A stretch of 64,000 nt of DNA from Emmonsiellopsis sp. PD_33 (GCA_032988165.1 JANTQF010000113.1:1-64000); one strand, 5' to 3'; shown: positions 34,701 to 48,835, counted from the stretch's first letter. A program made the numbers and translations. Notes: generated from the letters alone by a model not told the origin.

Positions 34701-37432
34701 GGGCTGCCTGTGGGTATTTATACCTTAGGGCCTGACTAAGCTAGCTGTGTGACTAAGCACCCTGGCTACTTCATAGTATAGAGTGTAAGTGCATAATAAT
34801 TGCTCTCTTTTGAAAAGCATGTGATGCCCTCATTGCAGTAATTCCATGCTAGTTTAACAGAGCAAAAAATAAAGAACATTTTGATAGAAAATATAAAGAA
34901 TGCTTCAGCATAAAAAGAGAAAGAAAAGAAAATATATTAGCAGGATAAATAGAACTATTCATTTATTTGACATTCATCTCTACATCTAATTTATCTAGTG
35001 CATTTTTCAGTTCAGCCCATGATATCTCAAGTATAATCCTGTAGATAACACCTTTATCTGTTCAAAAGCTAACTGTACTTTCTGCCTCATTATGATGAAG
35101 GTTTTATAGATGAATAATTTATTTGATTGTATCTTCTTAGTATGTGCTATTAGTAAGTTTGATGGTACTTTAGTTATTAATCTGCATAATAGCATTGATA
35201 TTCTTATTGATCTCCTATGTGCTCTTATTAAGTATGATAGTGTGTGTGACTTCTATGTAGTAGTATTACTAAGTAACTTGCTGAGCTTCCTGTTTCTCTA
35301 AATTATATAATATCATTATGAGGTAGATAGCTTTATTCTTTATGATATTATATTAAGCTTTCTTCTTGGTGAGGACTTAGGCTTGGATCTTATTGATAGC
35401 CTTGTGTAGTTTGTTGGCAGGCAGTATGCATGTGTTGGTGTGAGATATTTCTATAATGTAGAGCTGATTGACTTCTTTAAGAGTATCTTTCCTGCTGATG
35501 TTATAGAGGATTATGACACATTTAATTATCTAAAGGTTTATAGGTAGGTCTGGCTGCTGAGCAATAGTACTAGTTAGTGCAGAGTAAGATAATATGACTA
35601 TAGTGATAGCTGTAGTGAAGATAATGCTAACTGTATGAGAGAGGCTTGCAGTGAGTTACTCTATAGATATATCATTATCAGAGTCATACTTTTTAATTTA
35701 TTTACTGAGGGAGCTATCATCTGTTACATCTACTAGACTATCTGTCTATTTCTATTCTGTATGGAAGCACTGTAGGATCTCTACATCTACATGACTGATA
35801 TATTGACTTCTAATTATACTAGCTGTAGGGCATCTAATATTATGTAATTTATTCTGATTAATATACTTCTTTCTATTTTATTCCTACAGGTTATTCACAG
35901 CCTCATCAACTTAATCTTTAATTGTACTGGGGGGAAATATGATGGTATTTCCTTGATGTCATTTATTAATCAAGAGATTGATTTCCCAGTTATGAGTTTT
36001 TACTTGCTAATTATGGAGCTAGATATAATATATATTTTTTACTATGATCTTATCTGCATTCCATCAGCCCTGAACTTACTTGGTGGCAGCATTGTGGTCA
36101 TCCTTGGTAGTATATGTTGGGTCAAAATGTACTTAGTTCTCCTAAAGATGATGTCCCAGTAAATCATAAAACTCATAGCCTGAATTCTTTATAGTAAGAT
36201 GCAAATATATAGATTCATTATAGTTATAAATCTCTATGATGTCTCCTGTGTTGTAGTTTGTAGTTACTTTTAACTTTATTCTATTAATAGTCATTCCAAT
36301 TTTGAACTTTCTCACTTTAACTTTATCCTCAGCTAATAGTGTATTAGGTGATAGTCTCTTAAAGTTGCATTCATTCTCTAGATCCAGATATATTTTAAGA
36401 GGTAAATATTATAAAGTATTACCTGTAATTCATAGCATCTCCTTCTTATACTTCTTGTCAGCCTATTTCTATAACTACTTTTATACTTTGAAAATATGAT
36501 GATTATCATGCAGTTCTTAATTTGCAGCTTGCCTGTTCATACTATTAATAACTTCTTTGAGTATGCTTATAAATTTAATGGAGATTACTTCTAGAGGTAG
36601 AGTATATTTATACATTTTAATAACAAACTTTATAATATACTCTTCTGCATAACCTATTACCTTGATATTCTTAATAGCTTTATTATCCTTAGCTTGCTGA
36701 GCTACTATCTTATCTTTTTCTTTTATGCTGGATTGGCTCATGATTGAGGTGAATAAACTGGTAGTTCTTATCTTATACTGTTTCTTTAATATACAAGTAG
36801 AGGTGAGAGAGTTATCAGCTGCTACTAACTGTAAGTACTTAGAAGATATTATGCTTCTAGAGATTCTATGATATTTACTTGTAGATGAGTAAGCAGGTTG
36901 GATATATTACATGTAGTTGCATGAATTGCTGTGAGGGTACTGAGAGTTAATAGAGATTAAATAGGCTAGTAGAAGTCAGTTGGAGGTTTATGTGTCCTCT
37001 TATTAAGTGAAGTGTTGTTGGTGAATTTTACTATAGTAATAGATGTACAGGTAGGCAGACTGGGGAGTTAAGTAGTTTATTGTGATAAGACTTTTATATA
37101 TATAATGAATATTAGCTTAGAAATGTACCCTAATAATAGTATTTACTATAAAAGTTTCATATCCTATGATTTAGTATCTATACTGAGTAGGATGAATGAA
37201 GTCAAATAGAGCAGTATATCTATAAGTAACTTATATATAAAAGTGAATAGGAGTAAGACTAGTGAGTAATATATAAGTAAATAGAGTGCAACTGATGTGA
37301 GGCAGTATAGTTCTAATATAGTAATGGACATTTCATAGTGAATAGTGATAGTTCAGACATGAGGAGCTTTTAATAACAGATAGGAATATAGAAGCTTTAT
37401 GGACATAACCTCTTAATTAGTGAGAGTAGGTC
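34701..37432. other. Unclassified decayed sequence
   Basis: Mostly minus-strand coding character. 36741-36517 (74 codons) reads KEKDKIVAQQAKDNKAIKNI and is highly charged. It continues leftward, with RIP-type stops, into DKVKVRKFKIGMTINRIKLK near 36,250. 35195-35007 reads HTKKIQSNKLFIYKTFIIM. None matches a family I recognise; a retroelement gag or a Helitron passenger are both possible. 34,700-34,980 looks non-coding and may hold the Helitron 5' end. Open plus-strand frames at 35,953 and 36,302 look like shadows. Confidence 0.3.
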
Positions 37433-37612
37433 TGTTATGAGATAATAAAGTGATAAATGTACATGTATGGGTACATGGAAGATAGAGGTAATATCTATAT
37501 AAGCTAATATAATAGTAGGATAATGGAGACTCTATAGAGTATAAAATTCAAATAGATAATAAGCATTTTAATATCATATAGGGATATGGAGTCTCTATAG
37601 TTGATAATTTCA
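37433..37612 (-). repeat. Candidate 3' LTR of element B
   Basis: On the minus strand TGAAATTATC...CTCATAACA, about 180 bp. It is immediately preceded by a purine tract (AAGGAAAAATA) as expected for a polypurine primer and lies downstream of the chromodomain. The partner LTR is outside the window, so the limits are unproven. Confidence 0.35.
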
Positions 37613-37689
37613 TATTTTTCCTTATAATTGATACTCTGTGAATGTCAAAGCACTTTTAGGTTTCTTTTGGGTTTTTAGATAGCTAGGCT

Positions 37690-39669
37690 GCTGCCTTTAC
37701 AGGGCAGCCTTATCTGCATGAAATTAATAGTGATGTAGATTCCTTCTATTTATACTTATATTATTATATAAGTTTCTTTGCATTCTGAAGGATGTGCTTA
37801 AGGTATCATTTATCTTCTTCTGGGCTATAGCTCTTCTACCTTATAAGGTATTCAATCTTGTTACTGTGTTTGAGAGTCTTAGTTTACTTTATTATTATCT
37901 TTTCTACTTTATATGATTTCCATTCATCTAAATCTCCTTCTATTATAATAAGGCCTGATGCTAGTGAAGTGTGCCCAAAGAGGTCTTCCTCCTATGAAGT
38001 GGGTTCTAAGTGGGCAATGAATATCACTGGATGTATGTGAAAATATGCTGAGAGGTCCAGAAGGTAGATGAGACTACTAACTTGATGATAAATTATGAAA
38101 GAGTCTGTATATTAAGAGGTGAACTTGCTATAAGCTTGAAGTAGTGATATATTATATTCTTTGCTGATTTGGAAAAGCACCTTATCACCTATAGTAAAGA
38201 ATTATGAAGTATACTTCTTATTATAGTACTTCTTTATAAATATTACTGCTGTGTGGAGTGCCTCATTCACATTGAGGTGGCTGGAGAAATTCTGAGGACT
38301 TTAATCTTAAAATGCCTGTGTTAGCTGGAGAGGTATTTTAAGCTTCTAGCTATACATGTATTAGTAGGGAGATATCTCTATTGCTGATGTCATAGTACTA
38401 TTAAATAATATCTAGAGTAAGAGGGCTGAGTCCTCTCATTACTGTGGATTTTCTAGGGCTGTAATTATATGTTAGAGGATAATCTCATACATCTGGTTTG
38501 TAATCTCTGATTGGCTGTTTGCTTGGGGGTAATAGGCTATAGTATAGAGGAGGTCTACCCCTAGAGATTTAAAGATTGTTACCTAAAAATCACTGAGAAA
38601 CTTCTTATTTCTATCTGAGATGATATAAGATAGTATGCCCCAGTCACTTATTATTAATTGCTTGATAAATAGCTTGGCTCAGAATTCTGCATCCCAATCT
38701 TGATATCCTGAGATAAAGGCTATCCTCTTATTTGTCTTATAAGTAATAATCATACTGATGTTAAATCATCCCTTAGAGAGACTAAGAATAATGTTAATTA
38801 TAATCATATAGAATAAGGATAGTTCTGTGATGATCAGCTACAGTGTGCTATATAGTTTATAATAATAAGTAATATTCTGCAGGCAGCTGATGCAATGATA
38901 AATATATTCCTTGATAAGGTAAGATTTTTTATAGATGAATAAATCATCTAACTTTTTCATAATCTGCTGAGGTCTGAAGTGTGTGTCTGAGTACACAATT
39001 TTAATAATATTACTAATAAGGGGTTGAAGAATGCAGAGCTGCATAGTGTCTCTATGATTATAATATAGTAGGTTATTATCAGAGTTAATGTAGTATAGCA
39101 GCTTGATTTGATTCTCTACAGATAGTGTGTTGTTTGCCTTTATGACTTCTAAAATTATAGCCAGTCTTGAGTCTTGCTGATAGGCATTCAGAAGTCTTTA
39201 CTGAAACTATAGAAATATTATAATTATAGTAATTATATAATTTATTAGAAGTATGTCTGTAGCTTCAGCTGCTAGATTCTCTAGGGGCTTGTTCTGATCT
39301 ATAAGTATATCTGACTGTAATTATGATAGTGTATCTAGTATAATATGCATGTAACCAGGCTTATAAAATATTTGCAAGTTGAAGTGCTATATATATTATA
39401 CAGCTTGAATGAGCCTTAAGTTGAGCTTATCTATAGATAAAGTAGTTAGTGATATCTACTTGATGATTTGTAGTGTGACTGAGTAGTTAGTGTATATGAC
39501 CACTGGAAGTTCTATAACCTTAACTATATATTATACTTTTTTGAGTGCTCAGACTAGACATATGATCTTCAGTTTAGTTGACTAGTATCTAGTTTCTACT
39601 GATATGAAGATTTTGAAGAGAAATATAATGAGCTCTATCATAATTAATAGAGATAGAATCTTAAAGTCT
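37690..39669 (-). pseudogene. B pol, C-terminal third: RNase H end, integrase, chromodomain
   Basis: Minus strand. The integrase zinc-binding region reads VYSDTHFRPQQIMKKL...YIYHCISCLQN (39,000-38,870), an H-H-C-C arrangement. The catalytic core follows with LSYIISDRNKKFLSDF and IAYYPQANSQSEITNQ (about 38,650-38,490), carrying the second Asp and the Glu of the DDE triad. The C-terminal chromodomain, with KIEYLIR and SYSPEEDK patches, lies at about 37,930-37,750. The family's integrase joins cDNA to target DNA. Many RIP-type stops; the 68 codons 39044-38838 are open. Confidence 0.75.
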
Positions 39670-39674
39670 GAAGT
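39670..39674. repeat. Target-site duplication of A2 (left copy)
   Basis: GAAGT, repeated at 50806-50810. Confidence 0.9.
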
Positions 39675-39928
39675 TGTAATGAGTGCACTCTGATAAGCAG
39701 ATCATGTGAGCTATATACTAGAATTAAGATTGTAATTGCTAGAGAAAGGAAGGAAAAAGGGAAAGGAATCATGAGATTGTGTGATATAAATAGAAGGGAA
39801 TTATGTGAGGTTGGAGTAAATAAATATTCATATGAAAGCCTGATTGAAGGCATCTGATTGAGCAGTCAGAGATTGGGTGAAGTTCAGGTGAGCTATAGAT
39901 ATAGGATATAAGGATGTAGCTCTTTACA
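39675..39928 (-). repeat. A2 3' LTR
   Basis: 254 bp; its terminus TTTACA is damaged relative to TTCACA in A1. Confidence 0.9.
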
Positions 39929-39977
39929 TTATTCCCCTCTATTTGGATTTGGAGAGCAGGTGGGAGAGGTCAGAAAA

Positions 39978-42900
39978 TCAGATGTGGGGCAGTGTAAGTA
40001 GAGTCTCATTGGGTGGGTGTAGCCTTTTGTAATGAGCAAGTACAGTGGTGTCCTGCAGGGCAGAGGTTGATTCCCATGAAGGGACCTCATATCTAAGCCA
40101 CTTCACTAGGTACTGGAATCCTCATCTATAGTGGTAGTAGTTGAGGATGGCTTCAATCTCATATTCTACCTCATTATCTTCCCTGATGATGCCAGGTGGA
40201 TGCCAGTTGGTGATCTCTTGTGAGGGGAATGAGTTGGTAGAGGCCTTGCAGAGCAGATTTGTATGAAATATATTGTGAATTCCAGGTAGTGTATCAAAGT
40301 AGTAGTTATGATTTCCCAGGACTTCAATGATAATGTACTTAGCATATCAATAGTCAAGCATGCAAGATGAGCAATCAGTTGTGATGTTTTGAAGGTCTAG
40401 CCAGATCTTATTACTTATCTTATAGTGTTTAATAGGATTTCAGTGAGCATTTACATGATTCTATTAGTCCTACTGGGCACTGACCATGAAGGATTTAGCC
40501 TACTTATGGGCTTGTTGGAGTTTCAAGATGATGGTGTCTGTAATTTGAATTGAACTACAGGATAAAGTGGAAGGTTTGAGTGATTTGGTGAGATCAAGAA
40601 CTTTGAGGTTGTAACTATGCAAGAGAAAAAATGGGCTGATACCAGTGCTGATAGCATTATAATCATTAATTACAAGTTTAGTGTGCAGAAGGAGTTCATT
40701 CTAGTTGTCCTGAGTATATAAATAGAACTTTTGAAGGTAATTCTTAGTTGTTTAAATTATATGTTTAGTGCTGCTGTCAGTTTCAGGGTAGTAGGCAGTT
40801 AAGAGGTATTAGGAGATCTTAAGGAGCTGATAGATTTAAATTCAGACAGCTCTGACAAACTGGGTTCCACAGTTCAAAATAATTGTATGGGGCAGACCAT
40901 ACTAATGATAAAATGAACTTTAAAGAAAGACTTTAGCCACTATAGGTATATCTATCTTCACACAGGGTTTGAGGATAACACCTTTACTGAGGTAGTTAAT
41001 AATAATAAGAATATTCTTGCAGTCATTACTCATAGAGAGATCTACTGTGAAATTAATGGTGACATTGCACCAGACATATTTGAGGATTGAGAGAGATTTG
41101 AGCAAACCTTGGCAGTGATCCTACTAAGTGATGATAGATTAGCAGATGTTGCAGTTCTGAATGAACTGTCAGATGCTCTGAGACATATCAGGCCAGTAGA
41201 AATCTTAGGATAAAATTTAGTAGAGTACTTTATAATTTAGATAGCTGATCATCAGAGAATTATAAGTTTCTTACATGATTTAGGTGCACAATGATTCTGA
41301 ATCAGGAACCCACTGTCTCCTCTGGAAGTATAGTTGGGAGTCAGGGTCTACAGAGCATTTAGTGATATCAATATAGACTTAGAGTTCAGATAGAAAATAG
41401 TGAGCTTTATCTCAGATGATCTAGGTCATCATCTGAAGATATTTGTCAGAGGCAGCAACAGTGTCCTAGAGTCTCTAGAGTGGAGATGAGGTGGTCACAA
41501 TTAGTAGGATGATAGATGAGGCATGTATTACTCTATATGATATTACTTTGAATTCTTTGAGGATCTATGGATCTAGTAGTCTCTATTTGTGGTTTGCTCA
41601 GTAGGTATTGGAGTCTTTGAAAGGCATATTCTATTCATATTGAGAGAGGATATTAGTCATGAAGTTCTCTGTGCTAAGATAGTAATGAATTATAAAATGA
41701 AAGTAGCTAAGGAATTTAGCTCAGTACATCTAGCATTTAGAGAGTTTATGAGTCATTATGAAATATCAGAGGTTCTTATGATCTATGATGATTTCAAAGT
41801 CTTTCACACTGCAGAGTTTAGAGTCTCATTCCTCTAGATATTAAATGATGATGAGGAGTTCCTTGTCATAAATCTCATAATTAGCTTTAATAGGGCTGAG
41901 CTTCTTGAACATAAATGCATAGGGTCACAGGACACCTTTATCATCTCATTGCATGAGAGTGCTATCTGTGATATAACTAGAGGAGTCTGTTTCAACCACC
42001 ATCAGGCAGTCAGGGTTGAATGCAATAAGCATTAAGGTAGAGACAAACATTTTCTTAAGGTGTGTAAATGCCTTATCTGCTTCTTTAGACCACTGAAACT
42101 GTTGATCTTTGCACATGAAGTCAGTCAGTAATCAGATGATGTTGGAGAAGTCTCAAATGAAGTATTAGTAGAAATTTATGAATTCTAGGAAGTCTCACAT
42201 GTCTTTTATAGTTATAGAGGCCTCCCATTTAAGGATAGTGATGATCTTCTTGGGGTCCATACAGACTCCCTTCCCTACCTCTATGATGAAGCTGAGGTAG
42301 GTTATCTCTTAAACTTTAAAGGTAGATTTATTGATATTAATTGAGAGACTGTGTTCATAGAGATAGGTGAGGACTTTTCAGACATACTTTTGATGCTGTT
42401 TGCAGGATTCATCAGTAAAGATGAGGATGTTATTAAGGTAGATAGAGGCAAATTCATCTAAATAGTCTTATAAGGCCTAGTTGATGTACTTCTGGAAGGT
42501 GCTTGGAATGTTTATGAGGCTGAAGAGGGTAACTATCCATTCAAATAAATCATATCTTATGTGAAAGGTAGTTAGCCATTCATCTTCTTCTGTGATTCAG
42601 ATCTTATAAAATGTGAAGATGATGTCAAGCTTTGTGAACTACTTGACTTGTCCAATTCATTCAAGAGTCTTATTAATTAATGATAGTAAATAACAGTCTT
42701 TTCTTGTGAGTTGATTGAGGCTGTGGTAATCTACACAGAATTAAAGGCCTCTATCAGGCTTCTTAATGAAAAGAACAGGCACACTGGCAGGCAAATTACT
42801 AACTTAGATGAAACCTTTATCAAGAAGGTCATTGAGGGTCTTGTGAAGTATGAGTAGTTTATTGTATGATATATTATATAGAGGTCCTCAGGGTAGCTGA

Positions 42901-43540
42901 AAATCTTTACTATCTATCTTTTTGAGTTCAATGTGATGATTGTGCACACCACAGAATGATAAGAGCTTCTTAGTGGCTTTATAGTTAAAAACATCAAGAA
43001 ATTCATGATAATGTAAGGGAAAGACTATTGTGAGGTCAGTCTTCAGCTTTTTAGAGAGTTGGGAGAGAGCTTTCTCTATGTCAGACATGCTGGTAGTAAA
43101 GATTTTAATAGGAGATTAGAACTTGAGCTTCCAATTATAATATCAGAGAAGTTTAAAGATATTAGTGGAGATCTGATGAAGGTCAGCAGTCTTATGAATA
43201 TTCTTTTTGAACACATGGATGTCTTCAGAGAACACAATGCACTAGTTGCATGCATTGATGAGAGCTTGATGTTCAGATAATTAAGATAGGTCTAACATGA
43301 AGTTATATAGAAAATTCTTGATTTTATATGTATAAGTATTCTCTTGGAGGAATCTACTAACATCAACATTAAGCTTCATCATGTTTTGTATGAAGCTGCC
43401 AGTGTCATTACTGATACCTTCAATCTTTTGAGAGATAATTAGGATACACAGAAGATTATAATGATTAATCATGCAAGAGTAAATTATTATATAGTAATAG
43501 CAGCTACTGTCTACCATAGCATTCATATTAAAAGAATAAT
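39978..43540 (-). pseudogene. A2 pol, portion left of A3
   Basis: Homologous base for base to A1 pol with no indel. It covers the later protease part, RT (YLNN instead of YLDD), RNase H, integrase and chromodomain, ending at TGA 39978-39980. It is interrupted at 43,541 by A3 within the protease coding region. The number of stops is higher than in A1. Confidence 0.8.
43536..43540. repeat. Target-site duplication of A3 (left copy)
   Basis: ATAAT, repeated at 49104-49108 beyond the other A3 terminus. Confidence 0.9.
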
Positions 43541-43794
43541 TGTGAAGGGCTACACCCTTATACCCTATATCTATAGCTCACCCAAACTTTGCCTGATCTC
43601 TGACTGCTTGATTGGACACCTCTAACTAGGCCTTTATATGAATGTTTATCCACTCTGACCTCACATAATTCCCTTCTGTTTATATTGCATGATCTCATGA
43701 TTTCTTTCCCTTTTTCCTTTCTTTCTCTAGTGATTACAATCTTGATTCTAGTGTATAGCTTGCACAATCCACTTATTAGAGTGCACCTGTTACA
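43541..43794 (+). repeat. A3 5' LTR
   Basis: 254 bp. Contains AGTGATTACAA (43729-43739). Differences from the 3' LTR are all transitions. Confidence 0.95.
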
Positions 43795-43807
43795 TTTTAT
43801 AATCACT
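43795..43807 (+). other. A3 primer-binding position
   Basis: TTTTATAATCACT directly after the LTR; its last 11 bases match the complement of the LTR segment 43729-43739 at 10 of 11 positions, the mismatch being a G to A transition. Confidence 0.5.
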
Positions 43808-44091
43808 TGCTTGATCTCTTCTCAGAGATCCTCATTATATTTGCCTTCCAAATGTGACTCACATGTATAGCAGATTCCTCCAAACATGATTCATGCATAT
43901 AGTAAACTCTTCTGAAATCTGAAATACAACTCACTCAGCTCAGCTCCACCAGATGATGTGTCAGTAAAAGGCCTCAAAGCCCTGACAGTCTATATTAATA
44001 TCTCATGAGATTTTCCTCCAAACTTTCTAAATCCTTCAAACTTCCTGAATTCTCCAAACTCTTCAAATCCAAACAATCTTTTGAATCCATC

Positions 44092-45138
44092 ATGAACATG
44101 GACTCTCTGTGCAAAGATAGCATCCTTTCTCAGGGCCTTGATGCTGAATTCTGAAATTTCATTCAGCAGCTCACAAACAAGATTGACCTCATCACTGAAC
44201 AAAATCACATGCCCACACTAACTCTAGTTCCTGCTCTGACCCCTGCTCACCCAACCACTCCTTTTGATGACTTCCTGAAACACCCAAAGGAGAGACTCAC
44301 CACCCTTGAGAAATTCATGGGTGAATAAGTCTCTGAATACCCTGCCTGGCACCTCAGTGCAGAGGCCAAAATTGCTTTAGATGGCCTTACAATCAGATCT
44401 CTTACTAACCAGGTCTGGTATATCTACACCTGACTCTCTGGCACCACTATCATCTGATTCCACCCTTAAATGAAGGTCAATACCAAGCTCATTCCTATAA
44501 CCCCCAACATCATCTTCAATCAGCTTGACATTCTTTTCTCTGACCCTTCAGTGGCTCAGAAGGCCCTGACCTGGCTGCACAGTATTCACCAGAAGATCAA
44601 TTCACTTGCCATCTTTCTCTCAAGATTCAATCAGAAGATTCTAGAAGCCAGTGGCCAGTTATGAGATGACACTGTCAAGAAAGCCCTGCTCAAGAAGGTC
44701 ATCAAGTTTGAGCTCCTGCAGTAGACCATCACCTCTGTTAAACCTCCCACATACCTTGAATATTGCATGAAGCTCCACAGTATAGAGAACAACCTATTCA
44801 AGATTAAGGCCATCCAGGGCCAAATCCATGGTAATGTTCTTACTACCTTTGGAGCAGCCTTCTTCAGAGTGACTCAGCCCCATAATCTGAATGTCATGGA
44901 CTGGGAGCTAACAGCTCACATGAATGGTTTCCATGTCCTCAATATGACTACCACTGCTGTCACTGACTACTGTGCCCAAGGTGTTTGCATCAACTATGAC
45001 AAATCTGGGTATAGAGCTGCCAACTGCTGTAGCACCCATATTCCCCTGAAACTACCTGTATAATCCATGAATGTGCAGACTAAGTCTGAGGAAGAGAAGG
45101 ACTTTAAAGATGTCAAATCAGACTTGAGAAAAGACTAG
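44092..45138 (+). pseudogene. A3 gag
   Basis: ATG 44092 to TAG 45138, collinear with A1 gag (349 codons). Recognisable: LFSDPSVAQKALTWLH, SRFNQKILEASGQL and the zinc knuckle. In the knuckle the second Cys and the His have both become Tyr (CINYDKSGYRAANC, about 44,986-45,027), which would abolish zinc binding. Internal stops are RIP-type. The slippery heptamer before the stop is changed to GAGAAAA. Confidence 0.8.
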
Positions 45139-48100
45139 CTTTCATGTGAAATCACAAGTGGAAGCTTCTAGAGTTAGATAGGAAGACCTTTGAGAAGAAA
45201 ATGACAGTTCCAGCAATCTTTATACCTACTGTAGTTAATTGTTCTTTTAATATGAATGTTATAGTAGACAGTAGCTGCTGTTACTATGCAATAATTCACC
45301 CTTGCATGGTCAACTATTATAATCTCCTGTATATCCTGATTGTCCTCTAAAAGATTGAAGGTATCAGTGGTGACACTGGTGGCTTCATACAAAACATGGT
45401 GAAGCTTGATGTTGATGTTGGCAGATTCCTCTGAGAGAATACTTATACATATGAAATTGAGAATCTCCTATATGACTTCATATTAGGCCTATCTTGATTA
45501 TCTGAACATCAAGCCCTCATCAATACATGCAACTAATGTGTTGTGTTCCCTGAAGACATCTATGTGTCTGAAAAGGATGTCCATAAGACTGCTGACCTTC
45601 ACCAGATCTCTGCTAATACCTTTGAACTCCTTCAACATCATAATTAAAAGCTCAAGTCTCAATCCCCTGTTAATATCTTCACTACCAGTATGTCTGATAT
45701 AGAGAAAGCTCTCTTCCAACTCTCTAAAAAGCTAAAGACTGACTCTGCAACAGTTCTTCCCCCACACTACCATAAATTCCTTGATGTTTTTGATCACAAA
45801 GCCACTGAGAAGCTCCTGCCATTCCACAGTGTATATAATCATCACATTGAATTTGAAAAGATGGACAGCAAAGATCTCCAGCTGCCCTGGGGACCCCTAT
45901 ACAATATGTCATGCAATGAACTGCTTGTGCTCTGCAAGACCCTCAATAACCTTCTTGACAAAGATTTCATCTGAGTTAGTAATTCACCTGCCAGTGCATC
46001 TATCCTTTTCATCAAGAAGCCTGGTGGAGGCCTCTAATTCTGCATAGATTACTGCAGCCTCAACTAACTCACAAGAAAAGACTGTTATCTGCTACTATTA
46101 ATCAATAAGACTCTCAAATGAATTGGATGAGCCAAGTGGTTCATAAAGCTTGATGTCATCTCCACATTTTATAAGATCTGAATCACAGAAGGAGATGAAT
46201 AGCTAATTACCTTTCACATAAGATATGATTTATTTGAATGGACAGTTACTCCCTTCAGCCTCATAAATGCCCCAAGCACCTTCCAGAAGTACATCAACTG
46301 GGCCCTACAAGACTATTTAGATGAATTTGCCTCTACCTATCTCAATGACATTCTCATCTTCACTGATGGATCCTGCAAACAGCACCAAGAGCATATCCAA
46401 AAAGTCCTCACCCATCTCTGTGAACATGGTCTCCCAATTGATATTAACAAATCTGTCTTCAAAGTCCAAGAGATGACCTACCTCAGCTTCATCATAGAGG
46501 CAGAGAAGGGAGTCCATATGGACCCCAAGAAGATCACTGCTATCCTCAAATAGGAGGCCCCTATAACCATAAAAGGCATATAAGGCTTCCTAGGATTCAC
46601 AAATTTCTACTGATACTTCATTCAAGACTTCTCTAACATCATCTAATTACTGACTGACCTCACACACAAAGATCAACAGTTCCAGTGATCTAAAGAAGTA
46701 GACAAGGCATTCACACACCTTAAGAAGATGTTCATCTCTACCCTGATGCTCATTGCATTTAACCCTGACTACCTAATAGTGATTGAAACAGACTCCTCTA
46801 GTTATGTCACAGATGACACTCTCATGCAATGAGATGATGAAGATGTCTTGTGACCCTATACATTCATGTTCAAGAAGCTCAGCCCTGCTAAAGCTAACTA
46901 TAAGATCTATGATAAGAAACTCCTCACCATCATCTGATGCTTAGAGGAATGGGACTCTGAACTCTACAGCATGAAAGACTTTGAAATTATCACAGATCAT
47001 AAGAACCTCTGATATTTCACAATGATCTATAAACTCTCTGAATGCTAAATACACTGAGCTAAATTTCTCAGCTGCTTCTATTTTATGATTCATTACTGCC
47101 TCAGCACAGAGAACTCCATGACTGACACCCTCTTCTGATGTGAACAGGATATGCCTTCTAAAGACTCTAATACTCACTGGGTAAACTGTAAATAGAGACT
47201 ACTAGATCTACAGATCCTCAAAGAATCCAAAGCAACACCACACAGAGTAATACATGCCTCATCTGTTGCCCTGCCAATCACAACTGCCTCATCTCTGCTT
47301 CAGGGACTCTGGGACACTGCTGCCACCTCCAATGAATGCCTTCAGATGATGACTCAGGTTATCTGAGATAAAGCTCACTATTTTCTGCCTGAACTCCAAG
47401 CCCATGTTGACATTACTGAATGCTCTGTAGACCCTGACTCCCAATTATACTTTCAGGGGAGGTAGTGGGTTCCTGATTCAGAATCATTGTACACCTAAAT
47501 CATGCAAGAAACTCACAATTCTCTGATGACCAGCTATCCAGGCTGTGAAGTACTCTACTAAATTTTATCCTGAGATTTCTACTGGTCTGATATGTCTCAG
47601 AGCATCTAATAGTTCACTCAGAACTGCAACATCTACTAATCTATCATCACTTGGTGGGACCACCATCAAGGTCTGCTCAAATCTCTCCCAATCTCTAAAT
47701 GTGTCTGGCATGATGTTGCCATTGATTTCACAGTAGACCTCTTTATGAGTGACAGCTGCAAGAATATCCTTATCATTATTAACTGCCTTAGTAAAGGTGT
47801 TATCCTCAAACCCTGTGTGAAGATGGATGCACCCATAGTGGCTAAAGCCTTCCTCTAAAGTCCATTTTATTGTTAGCATGGTTTGCCCTATACAATTATC
47901 TCAGACTGTAGAACCCAGTTCATCAGAGCTGTCTGAATCTAAATCTATTAGCTCCTCAAGATCTCCTGACACCTCTCAACTGCCTACTACCCTAAAACTG
48001 ATGGCAGCACTGAATGTATGATCCAGACAACTAAGAACTACCTCTAAAAGTTCTATTCATATGCTCAGGACAACTAGAATGAACTCCTTCCACACACTAA

Positions 48101-48800
48101 ACTTACAATCAATGGTTATGATGCTGTCAGCACTGATGTCAGCCCATTTTTCCTCTTGCATAGTTATAATCTTGAAGTTCTTGATCTCATCAAATCATCT
48201 GAACCTTCTGCTTCACCCTGCAGTTCAATCCAAATCACAGACACCATCATCTCAAAACTCCAGCAAGCCCACAAGTGGGCTAAATCCTTCATGGCCAGTG
48301 CTCAGTAAGACCAACAGGACTGTGCAAATACCTGCTGAAATCCTACTGAACACTACAAGGTGAGCAATAAGGTCTGGCTGGACCTCCAAAATATTATGAC
48401 TAATCACCTGTCTCACACACTTGACTATTAATATGCTAAGTACACCATCATTGAAGTCCTGGGAAGTCATAACTATCACCTTGACACACCACCCAGGATT
48501 CACAATATATTTCACATGAATCTACTCTACAAGACCTCCACTGACTCATTCCTCTTGCAAGAGATCACTAACTGGCATCCATCTGGCATCATCAGGAAAG
48601 ACAATAAGGTAGAATATGAGATTGAAGCCATCCTCAACCACTGCTGCCACAGATGAGAATTTCAGTACCTGGTGAAGTGGCTTGAATATGAGGCCCCTTT
48701 GTGGGAACTGACCTCCACCCTGCAGGACACTGCTGTGCTTGCCCATTATGAAGGGCTGCACCTGCTCAATGAGACTCTGCCTGCACTACCTCACATCTGA
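45128..48800 (+). pseudogene. A3 pol
   Basis: Plus strand, -1 frame relative to gag. Protease region with VIVDSS (45,256). RT has YLNDILIFTD at 46,338-46,361, where the first catalytic Asp is now Asn. RNase H has the expected FVDNxRTxQL-equivalent region damaged. Integrase shows AIDFTVDLF and IISDCRTQFI for the first two Asp and GSTECMIQT for the Glu. The chromodomain (YEIEAILNH, FQYLVKWLEYEAPLWEL) ends shortly before TGA 48798-48800. Position-for-position homologous to A1 and A2. Non-functional through more than 30 stops. Confidence 0.85.
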
Positions 48801-48835
48801 TTTTCTGACATCTCCTGCCCACCCTCCAAATCCAA

